A stretch of DNA of 16,361 nt from Larix sibirica. Its lineage: Eukaryota > Streptophyta > Pinopsida > Pinales > Pinaceae. The DNA lies in NCBI GenBank assembly GCA_004151065.3, contig NWUY0300016635.1, forward strand, positions 21,590-37,950, given 5' to 3'. The translations under genes and the position numbers were made by a program. Position 1 is the stretch's first letter; each line of letters starts with the position of its first letter. The notes below the pieces were generated by a model. It was not told the origin of the DNA. It saw nothing but the letters and a program-made list of their open reading frames with translations, and searched no databases. Of the stretch, positions 10,752 to 16,361 are shown one piece after another.

Positions 10752-11045
10752 TGTCACATCCCCTCCCATCAATCCGATGCAAGGNTGATTTCTATTTAAA
10801 GAGCATGGAGGGTCATTGAGGGTCATTGTCATGATATTTTTCCTTTTGCATTAATATATTGCCTCAAGTAGCTATTTGGTTGGGGTTATGGATTATTTCC
10901 CTCTTTGAGGCTTTTAAGCATGTAAAACATCAATGTGTCGATATGGGATACATTTTTGTTAGTGGTTTCTTAAGGTGTTCGTCCTAAGTGGAAATGTTGT
11001 ATTTTAGTCAAATAGATGAGACTATTTTTGGGGATTTACAATACA
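10752..11045 (+). repeat. LTR-like dispersed repeat, copy B
   Basis: The sequence starts with TGTCACATCCCCTCCCATCA, which resembles plant LTR starts. From 10786 it aligns with 7150-7450: TGATTTCTATTTAAAGAGCATG, AGGGTCATT, ATTTTTCCTTTTGCA, AATATATTGCCTCA, TTTCCCTCT and TTTTTGGGGA. The word GAGGGTCATT is locally repeated. The N at 10785 lies at the start of the aligned part. Copies A and B could be the two LTRs of one very old element, or two separate solo insertions. Confidence 0.5.
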
Positions 11046-11782
11046 ACTTTCAATGAATATCATCTTCAAGGCAAGCTAATCTATAAGTTAAGCAAGTTTT
11101 GTATACCTCAAGGATGGAGAATTTAGTTGATAAGGGAAACTCATACGTCACAAATTGTTGGACATTTTGATGTTGGGAAAGATCATTGCAAATCTATAGG
11201 GGTATGTTTATTGGGTTAAGTTGTAAGAACATGTTTCCAATTTCATTAGTGGTGTGTTCTTTGTATCACTAATAAACTAAACAAATGGAAATTTGTATTC
11301 TACAAGCCATTATCAATATTACACAAACTTTGGGAAATAATTTGTTTGATTTTGGTGGAGGTTTGCCTATGCGAAGGAAAGGACACGACGATGCCTATTT
11401 ATGGTTGTAGAGTAGTTCAACAAGAAGTATGTGCTATTATTGTGAGAAAAGCATCTCACGACACGAAGGAAGTTCTTTGTTAATATATATTTTTATTTTT
11501 ATTTAGTTTTTTTATGATCGAGAAGTTAAACCATTGCACTGCTAGCTTGATAGACATCACAACAACTTGATAAACTTGAGTCGATTCTAGTTTACATGTT
11601 GGATGCAAGAACGAGTTGTCTAGCAGCAAGTAGAACTATCACCGTGGTCGCACGAGGCCTTAAAAAACAACTATCTCCCCCACAAAAAAGAACTGCAATC
11701 CCCCCTCAAAAAGAATTTAAACATGGGCTTCCATCGGATCATCCATAAAACCTCACTGCAAGCTCACATGCACAACACCTTA
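11046..11782. other. Intergenic; short coding-like stretch
   Basis: No gene can be supported. A 41-codon plus frame (11285-11410) ends in a polar, coding-like segment (MRRKGHDDAYLW). The following sequence continues in another frame (CRVVQQEVCAIIVRKASHD) to a stop near 11482. This could be a frameshifted gene or transposon relic, but I recognise no family. Confidence 0.3.
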
Positions 11783-11834
11783 TTTGTCAATATATACTTG
11801 CATAAAGGTTTGTCAATATATACTTGCATGAAGG
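11783..11834. repeat. 26-bp tandem duplication (two copies)
   Basis: The unit TTTGTCAATATATACTTGCA plus TRAAGG occurs at 11783-11808 and 11809-11834, matching at 25 of 26 bases. It lies in non-coding AT-rich DNA. Confidence 0.9.
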
Positions 11835-12072
11835 AGTTGAGGAGTTATTTGTCCATATTTACCTACATTTTGGTTTGCCAAGTCAAAACCCTAAATCTAT
11901 GAACAAAGGGAAATAATGGATACACAATTAAAGCATTCTACTACTTTTATAGTTAAACCAATAAACAAAAGTGAAGGAATATAATACAAAGACAAAAAAA
12001 GTGATGGGTGTGCACGGATGATGTCATCCCAATAGGATGGCTATTGTTATAATGTTCATGTATTTTAGAATT

Positions 12073-12235
12073 GATTACAAACTTTTAGCGTACACGAAAA
12101 GCCATCTTTCACAAAAGTTGGAAGGATATTTATATATTCATATTTCCTCGGTGTCATCAAGTCGGCCGCCGGCGGAATAGGTGCGTGGGTTTCGTTGTGT
12201 TTTGTTTTTTTAATAAATTTTGGTCAAAAGTTGTT
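12073..12235. other. Small GC-rich island with open frames
   Basis: A short GC-rich core (12161-12187, CGGCCGCCGGCGG) stands out in AT-rich surroundings. It is open in more than one frame. On minus the reading includes THAPIPPAADLMTPRKYEY; on plus another reads FLGVIKSAAGGIGAWVSL. No start, splice pattern or domain selects one of them. It may be a first-exon relic, or a GC-rich repeat fragment. Confidence 0.25.
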
Positions 12236-12302
12236 CCGGAATTGAGGAGTCCTATTGCAAAACTCTAATCTAAGCAACGACTTTCACAATTCAATAATGG
12301 AC

Positions 12303-12395
12303 TGCTCTTCAAATTCCGAGGAGTTTACCAAAAATTTAAATTTCTTTCAAGTGCTCTTCAAAATCCGAGGACTTTACCAAAAATGTAAAATTTAA
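12303..12395. repeat. 49-bp imperfect tandem duplication
   Basis: TGCTCTTCAAATTCCGAGGA at 12303 recurs with few changes at 12352 (TGCTCTTCAAAATCCGAGGA). Both are followed by STTTACCAAAAATKTAAA. The first ~40 bases of the two units align well and the ends have drifted. Confidence 0.8.
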
Positions 12396-12454
12396 TTAAA
12401 AATTATTTTTTCTTAAATTTAAAAGAAACATAGTACCGAATTAAATCTTAAAAG

Positions 12455-12830
12455 TTAACCAATTATTTCAAGTGAAGGGAAATTTTGAACAAAAACCATA
12501 TCCATAACGCTCAATATTGTAAACAAAATTTCAAAAAAAATCGTCCTATATGACATCTTCAATGACATATTGAAAGATCGGACGGTATCATGTATGACAT
12601 CATCTACTGAGCTATTTATTGATGAATGAAAGTATTTGGAATTTATATCCAACTCTAAATCAATATTTTTGTGTTTTTCTGAATGTATAAATGAATTTAG
12701 AAAAAAAAAAAAAAATATTCACACCTAAAAAGTGCATAATGTTATTACATAAAATCAAAGTTGTTGTATAATGTCTTTACATCTTTAGTCAGAGAATATG
12801 TCTATGTCAAAATGAAATCCTCCAGTACAA
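12455..12830. other. AT-rich spacer, poly(A) run, no gene
   Basis: A 65-codon minus frame (12455-12652) has no recognisable domain. A run of A (15 bases from 12701) is the only notable element. It lies on the plus strand, so it cannot be the tail of the minus-strand LINE relic nearby. Confidence 0.4.
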
Positions 12831-12936
12831 CCCAACATATAGACAACAATCTACTATAAGTGAGATACAAAAAACATCACCTACCCAACATATAGACAAC
12901 AATCTACTATAAGTCAGATACAAAAAACATCACCTA
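12831..12936. repeat. 53-bp tandem duplication (two copies)
   Basis: Units at 12831-12883 and 12884-12936 begin CCCAACATATAGACAACAAT and end AAAACATCACCTA. They differ at one position (GTGAG versus GTCAG), so 52 of 53 bases match. The near identity indicates a recent event compared with the decayed repeats around it. Confidence 0.95.
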
Positions 12937-12997
12937 GATAAGTTTTATAGCAGGACCAAAGACCAGTACCCCTTAAATCTGAAAACTGAAACATCTT

Positions 12998-13320
12998 TCA
13001 AAAAATGCAATATGACCTAAAATCCAGCATTATACCATCTTTGAATTCCTCAAAATATAACCTTCCATTCATGTCAATTATACCCAATTTAGATAATCTA
13101 TCAGCAGCCTCATTGTATTTGCCATAGATGTGATGAAAAGAGATGTGATGAAATAATAAAATCAGCCGCCTAACTTTTTCTAACCAGTGCTCAAGAAAAT
13201 TGACTGTATAGTCGAAACACCATTTGCCCAATCTATGGTAGCTTTGAAGTCACCACCAATCTGAATATCATAAAAGCCAAAGTTCCCGTGTATTTGAGCC
13301 ATAACTTGCTCCCATCCAAA
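12998..13320 (-). pseudogene. Retrotransposon RNase H domain relic, frameshifted
   Basis: Read on the minus strand, one frame from 13320 gives WEQVMAQIHGNFGFYDIQ, then IGGDFKATIDWANGVSTIQS. After a one-base frame change near 13200 the next frame gives FLEHWLEKVRRLILLFHHIS, then FHHIYGKYNEAADRLSKLGI. This is the C-terminal half of the RNase H-like fold found in plant LINE polyproteins and related RVT_3 proteins. The GD and N-E-A-A-D-x-L positions match two of the active-site acidic residues. The earlier DGA and NNEAE parts are not readable upstream, where stops are frequent. It is therefore a dead fragment. It could instead derive from a host RNase H-like gene, but the frameshift and lack of flanking exons favour a retroelement. 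Confidence 0.7.
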
Positions 13321-13465
13321 GATTAATCACATGATTTAGTTTAATCTGGATCACCATTTCCTAACCGCAAATGCCTTACTGCATAGCCCCTCCAAAAAAC
13401 CAATTGGAATATTGCCATTGAAACATGGCCCAATAACCATCCTCTTTGGTTTGTCACACTGACCA

Positions 13466-13702
13466 CATTTTAAATATCTCTTTTTTTATTTTGTTGGCAA
13501 GTGGTAGTACTTTTTGACTAGCAGGGTTCATCATTGGTTGAGAAACCACAAACCAGGGGCTTAGGCATCTAAGCCATCGAAATCACCCCGGACCAAGCCT
13601 TAGTAGAGTTTCGAACAGATAACCTTTCCACTTAGAGATGTCTTAACCATCACCAGCCACCAAAATGTTCTACATCTCACGTATTCATCTTAAATATCTC
13701 TT
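13466..13702 (-). mobile_element. tRNA-derived SINE with flanking direct repeat
   Basis: On the minus strand the body (13685 down to 13483, 203 bp) has a tRNA-like head. An A box-like GTGGCTGGTGATGGTTAAGAC lies at 13640-13660. It is followed by CATCTCTAAGTGGAAAGGTT and a B box-like TGTTCGAAACT at 13607-13617. The tail is A-rich (AACAAAATAAAAAAA). The body is bracketed by a direct repeat, AAGAGATATTTAAGATG at 13686-13702 and AAGAGATATTTAAAATG at 13466-13482, 16 of 17 identical. Length, internal Pol III promoter, tail and target-site duplication all fit a SINE. The head begins about 25 bases inside the duplication, slightly farther than usual. It lies just upstream of the RNase H relic. Confidence 0.75.
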
Positions 13703-13805
13703 AAACATCTCATTTAAACAATTTTAATACTGATTTTTTAAAAATTCTTTCCCAATTATTTCAAAATCCTGCCAAAAAATGCTACCGGGAAAAAATCATT
13801 ACACT

Positions 13806-13819
13806 ATTCGAATTCGAAT
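13806..13819. other. 14-bp perfect palindrome
   Basis: ATTCGAATTCGAAT is its own reverse complement and sits about 310 bases before the glycosyltransferase start, within its likely promoter region. It could be a dimeric factor site. There is no independent support. Confidence 0.35.
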
Positions 13820-13878
13820 CGATGTGATGGCGGGACCTGCGAATTGCGATGTGTATTAATTAATTTAATCATCGGGTC

Positions 13879-13888
13879 TAATATAATT
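13879..13888 (+). promoter_or_regulatory. Possible TATA-like element for the GT32 gene
   Basis: TAATATAATT lies about 240 bases before the coding start, in the GC-richer upstream flank. If used, transcription would begin near 13910 and give a leader of about 210 bases containing the upstream ORFs described below. AT-rich DNA produces such words often, so this is only a candidate. Confidence 0.2.
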
Positions 13889-13985
13889 AAAATTTCCATG
13901 CAACGTGAAGTGATTTGTCGAGAGATTCTGTTTGTATTTTGTGTTCTTCTAGATTTATTTTATTTGGTAATGACCACTGATTGGA

Positions 13986-14128
13986 ATGGATGCAGCACCC
14001 TTTAAAGACTAAGTCGTCGCAGGCGCCATTAGCCATTGTTAATCAGAAGCTTGGGGAAGAGGAAGCAACATATGCGGCATAATTAGCACTGGCCATAGCC
14101 GCCTATGGCTGAAGAAGAAAGAACATGA
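13986..14128 (+). promoter_or_regulatory. Cluster of upstream ORFs in the GT32 leader
   Basis: Four short ORFs start here: 13986-14012 (8 codons), 13990-14082 (30 codons), 14072-14086 (4 codons) and 14105-14128 (7 codons, MAEEERT). The first two overlap in different frames. The last stops at 14126-14128 and shares ATGA with the main ATG at 14125, a layout that allows termination and reinitiation. If the leader extends this far, translation of the enzyme would have to pass these starts by leaky scanning or reinitiation, which would lower or condition its output. The transcription start is not known. Confidence 0.5.
14092..14109 (+). promoter_or_regulatory. Leader hairpin over the last uORF start
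   Basis: GCCATAG (14092-14098) and CTATGGC (14103-14109) form a perfect 7-bp stem with a 4-base loop, 15 bases before the main ATG. The 3' arm contains the ATG of the 7-codon upstream ORF. A stable stem here could influence which start codon is used. Confidence 0.35.
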
Positions 14129-15429
14129 AGATGAAGAAAGCCCACTTCTGGTTACTTTTTTGTTCTGTGCTACTTCTTCTGCCACTTGTTCTCATTCTCA
14201 ACTCCTTTCTAGTCTTCCATGCCAGTCTTACCCCAAATCCTGTTTTTGATCCGCAAAATCACGCCTCCCCCATAACCCTACACAGAGAATACATCGCCCT
14301 CCGAGAAGAAATTCTTCATGATCCTCAAGTATCAGCAATCAATAACGCCCTCCGAGAAGAAATTCTTCATGATCCTCAAGTATCAGCAGTCAATAGAAGC
14401 CTAGGATCGAAACCATTAATGAAAGTTCCAAGCTTAGAACACACTCCCCTCAACATGACCCAGGAGGAGAGGATCAAGTGGTTCAGGGACAGCCTCCCGA
14501 GCTTCAAAGACCTTCACTCGGATTCGATCTCGGGGCAATTCTCAACCAAAGTCAACGGCTTCTTCAAGCCCTGCAAGCTGCGTTTCTTCGTAACGTGGAT
14601 ATCGCAGATCGAATCCTTTGGCCCGCGGGAGCGGTTATCGCTGGAGAGTGTCTTCAAGTGGAATCCGTCATGCTGCCTGCTGGTGATCTCCCGCACGATG
14701 GACTCCGAGGCGGGGGAGGAGATTCTACGGCCTTTTAGAACTCGAGGGTTTCGTGTCATGGCAGCGGCGCCCGATCTCCACTACCTGTTCAAGAAAACCT
14801 CGGCGGAGCAATGGCTGAGAAAGATCAAGAGCGGCGATATCGATCCTGGGGAAGTCCCATTCGCACAGAATCTGTCCAACATCCTCCGGCTCGCCGTGCT
14901 TTACAAGTACGGAGGAGTGTACATGGACGCGGACATTATAATTCTTCGAAACTTCTCTGGCCTGAAAAACGCCATTGGAGCGCAGAGCGCAGATCCCCAA
15001 ACCGGGCAATGGAATCGGCTGAATAATGCGGTTTTGGCCTTCGATAAACGGCATCCTCTGCTATTGAAATTCATAAAGGAGTTTGCGCTCACATTCGACG
15101 GCAACAAATGGGGTCACAACGGTCCTTACCTTCTCACTCGAGTCGTCACCAATCTCGCCAAGAGGGCTCGTCATGACTTCAAAATCATGCCCCCCATTGC
15201 ATTTTATCCGGTGGATTGGGGTCACATTTCCAGTTATTTTATCAGTCCCAGTGACAAGGTACACAAGAAGTGGAGAAGTGCCAAGATTATTCAATTGAAG
15301 ACGGAATCATATGCAATCCATTTATGGAACAAACAAAGCAGAGGGCTGAACTTGCAGGAAGGGAGCATTATGGATCATATTTTCAGTAACAACTGTATTT
15401 TCTGCTTTTCTGCACATTCAGACACATGA
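14125..15429 (+). CDS. GT32 alpha-1,4-glycosyltransferase-like, Golgi membrane protein
   Basis: The 434-residue protein matches the plant family related to animal A4GALT (Gb3 synthase), with no intron. Residues 8-32 form a hydrophobic signal anchor after a short basic N-terminus, so it is a type II Golgi membrane protein. A stem follows to about residue 145. The sugar-transfer domain starts near C150 (LRFFVTWISQIESFGPRE). The conserved segment QNLSNILRLAVLYKYGGVY leads into the metal and nucleotide-sugar binding motif D268-A-D270. The C-terminal Gb3-synthase-like part has RLNNAVLAFDKRHPLL (298-313), TFDGNKWGHNGPYLLTRV (323-340), FYPVDWG (360-366), HLWNK (399-403) and a final CIFC. Four N-glycosylation sequons occur (N90, N110, N249, N276). 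The ATG at 14125 is first in frame with A at -3; M3 is an alternative. The acceptor substrate in plants is not known to me, and plants lack lactosylceramide, so the animal name should not be transferred. GC content is well above the flanks. Confidence 0.95.
   Translation: MKMKKAHFWLLFCSVLLLLPLVLILNSFLVFHASLTPNPVFDPQNHASPITLHREYIALREEILHDPQVSAINNALREEILHDPQVSAVNRSLGSKPLMKVPSLEHTPLNMTQEERIKWFRDSLPSFKDLHSDSISGQFSTKVNGFFKPCKLRFFVTWISQIESFGPRERLSLESVFKWNPSCCLLVISRTMDSEAGEEILRPFRTRGFRVMAAAPDLHYLFKKTSAEQWLRKIKSGDIDPGEVPFAQNLSNILRLAVLYKYGGVYMDADIIILRNFSGLKNAIGAQSADPQTGQWNRLNNAVLAFDKRHPLLLKFIKEFALTFDGNKWGHNGPYLLTRVVTNLAKRARHDFKIMPPIAFYPVDWGHISSYFISPSDKVHKKWRSAKIIQLKTESYAIHLWNKQSRGLNLQEGSIMDHIFSNNCIFCFSAHSDT
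14295..14396 (+). repeat. 51-bp in-frame tandem duplication in the GT32 stem
   Basis: Units 14295-14345 and 14346-14396 match at 49 of 51 bases. They encode ALREEILHDPQVSAINN (residues 58-74) and ALREEILHDPQVSAVNR (75-91). The unit is exactly 17 codons, so the frame is kept. It lengthens the stem between membrane anchor and catalytic domain. One of the two base changes gives the N-R-S sequon at N90 in the second unit only. Confidence 0.95.
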
Positions 15430-15619
15430 AGCTGGAAGTGGAAGTAGAAGGTGCCCTTCTCTTCTTCTTCTTCCTGCCTGTCCATGGATTGATCTTGCGT
15501 TCTGGTAAAATAAGGAGTGCAAATTTCTTTTCCGAGTTCTATCATTTTGCGTCTCCCTTTGGGTCGGATTATTCATTACAACGATCCTGTATTATACTTC
15601 CAGTTTTCTCCGAATTCGA

Positions 15620-15625
15620 AATAAA
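15620..15625 (+). terminator. Poly(A) signal candidate, GT32 gene
   Basis: AATAAA lies 191 bases after the GT32 stop codon, a plausible 3' UTR length. The UTR begins with a pyrimidine-rich stretch (about 15455-15480). The 83-codon open frame at 15426-15677, which overlaps the GT32 stop, runs across this signal and is therefore unlikely to be a gene. Confidence 0.45.
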
Positions 15626-15691
15626 ATTCTATGGGAGCCCAGATTTTTATGTAAGTGAAAATAGCAACGTAATCTAGACAAAACTGAAATT

Positions 15692-15697
15692 TTTATT
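15692..15697 (-). terminator. Poly(A) signal candidate, minus-strand gene
   Basis: AATAAA on the minus strand lies 72 bases beyond the TGA at 15769-15771 of the candidate terminal exon, in the sequence GGAATAAAAATTT. It faces the plus-strand signal at 15620, so the two genes appear to end within about 70 bases of each other. Confidence 0.45.
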
Positions 15698-15768
15698 CCA
15701 TGATTTACATGGAACAGTGCAGTGTACAAACATTGTTTAGTAATAGCAGCGGAAAACATTTAATACTG

Positions 15769-15849
15769 TCACCTTGATACAGTCAAATCTCGAGGAATTT
15801 GATACTCTTCGCCGTCATCAGTTGGCGAATATTGCAATTTAGCTTTCTG
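15769..15849 (-). CDS. 3'-terminal coding exon of an unrecognised gene
   Basis: On the minus strand the frame KAKLQYSPT then DDGEEYQIPRDLTVSR ends at TGA (15769-15771). The composition is protein-like and an AATAAA follows 72 bases later. Upstream is a plant-like 3' splice site: a T-rich stretch, CTATTAAC as a possible branch point, then CAGCAG. Either CAG can be the acceptor, so the exon ends at 15846 or 15849 with or without one Gln. The preceding donor is TTG|GTGAGT at 16053/16052, giving an intron of about 203-206 bp. I do not recognise the protein. A second frame through the same exon also reaches a stop (ending TAKSIKFLEI), so the frame choice rests on composition and phase. Confidence 0.45.
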   Translation of the reverse strand, partial: QKAKLQYSPTDDGEEYQIPRDLTVSR

Positions 15850-16052
15850 CTGTTGTTGTTGTTAATAGGAAAACATTGAAATGGTTGAAGTTGTTTAATT
15901 TTGTTACTGATGATTGTGTTAATATGGAAATAACTAGTACATTTAGGTACTTAACTTATGATCTGTGGACATTGATATTTCCAATTGTCCAGCCGTTAAA
16001 CTAACGGTAGGAAAGACCAGACAAGCAGAATCAAGAATCAATAATGACTCAC

Positions 16053-16073
16053 CAAGGAGGAGCTGTATAAGGG
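16053..16073 (-). CDS. Possible 21-nt microexon of the same gene
   Basis: Between the acceptor-like TTTTGGTTAG (ending at 16074) and the strong donor GTGAGT (16052-16047) lie seven codons, PLYSSSL, in phase 0. That is the phase needed to join the terminal exon frame. Reading further upstream in this frame meets a TAG at the acceptor itself, so either this is a microexon or the upstream exon uses another frame. A donor-like CAG|GTGTAG at 16354/16353 suggests another exon continuing past the window edge. Confidence 0.3.
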
Positions 16074-16169
16074 CTAACCAAAAGGCTCAGACTTGTTCCG
16101 GTTTCAGTTGAGCAATTTTTGTCAAAATAGCAATCTGGAGTGTTCTGATCCATTTTCGGTGATCCAAGT

Positions 16170-16229
16170 AGTTTTAAAACTGAACAATTAATTAAAAACA
16201 GTTTTAAAATTGAACAATTAATTTAGAAC
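16170..16229. repeat. 30-bp tandem duplication (two copies)
   Basis: AGTTTTAAAACTGAACAATT at 16170 recurs as AGTTTTAAAATTGAACAATT at 16200. Full units match at 27 of 30 bases. It would lie in an intron of the minus-strand gene if the exon layout above is right. Confidence 0.85.
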
Positions 16230-16361
16230 AGACAATCCTAATTACAAAAATTACAAAATTGAGAAAATAACAATTTCCAACAAAAATTTTAACAAGTTTT
16301 TATACCAAAATCACGAAAAAAGAAAAACGTTTTGGTTGTCTTTTATCCTACACCTGAGCAT

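Noticed and set aside
12701-12715. Run of A as a possible LINE poly(A) tail
   Set aside because: It is on the plus strand, while the RNase H relic is on the minus strand, so a tail would appear as T here.
14478-15298. Several 68-109-codon frames on both strands inside the GT32 gene
   Set aside because: They are alternative-frame shadows of a GC-richer coding sequence whose main frame has clear family motifs.
15426-15677. 83-codon plus frame whose ATG overlaps the GT32 stop (ATGA)
   Set aside because: It lies in the 3' UTR, runs through the likely poly(A) signal, begins with a low-complexity Glu/Val then Phe run, and shows no domain. The ATGA overlap is probably chance.
16049-16220. Minus-strand open frame containing MDQNTPDCYFDKN and ending SPYTAPPW
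   Set aside because: It passes through the 30-bp duplication, terminates inside the GTGAGT donor region, and is in the wrong phase for the favoured terminal exon frame. It remains an alternative if that gene model is wrong.

Overview
The window looks like intergenic DNA from a large plant nuclear genome. Most of it is AT-rich and littered with old, decayed repeats. Only the last ~2.4 kb carries convincing gene structure. The one intact gene encodes a plant-type GT32 glycosyltransferase and is visibly more GC-rich than its surroundings. The SINE and LINE relics are also of plant type. A gymnosperm or another large-genome seed plant fits the sparse genes and ancient repeats, but the species cannot be fixed from sequence reading alone. 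A single ambiguous base (N) lies at 10785.

Layout. 1-2985: AT-rich DNA with an (ATT)n microsatellite and nothing else I can support. 2986-4940: three diverged copies of one repeat module, plus a purine/G-rich tract. 5312-5888: a diverged ~300-bp tandem duplication. 7150-7450 and 10752-11045: two diverged same-strand copies of an LTR-like sequence. 8363-8536: a possible hAT-type MITE. 9960-10467: a diverged ~285-bp tandem duplication. 11.7-12.9 kb: several short two-copy tandem duplications and a small GC-rich island. 12998-13320 (minus): a frameshifted retrotransposon RNase H relic. 13466-13702 (minus): a tRNA-derived SINE with A box, B box, A-rich tail and a 17-bp flanking direct repeat.

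Gene end. 14125-15429 (plus) is an uninterrupted 434-codon GT32 gene for a Golgi-type II membrane enzyme. Its leader contains several upstream ORFs, the last ending in an ATGA overlap with the main start. Facing it on the minus strand is the likely 3' end of a second gene: a terminal coding exon, an intron with GTGAGT donor and a doubled CAG acceptor, a possible 21-nt microexon, and its own AATAAA. The two poly(A) signals lie under 80 bp apart, so the genes appear to converge tail to tail. I do not recognise the minus-strand protein.

The most distinctive pattern is the recurrence of short, exactly two-copy tandem duplications (22, 26, 49, 53, 51 and 30 bp). One falls in frame inside the glycosyltransferase stem region. 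I did not find evidence of a multi-gene system; the window is mainly a record of repeat decay next to a convergent gene pair.
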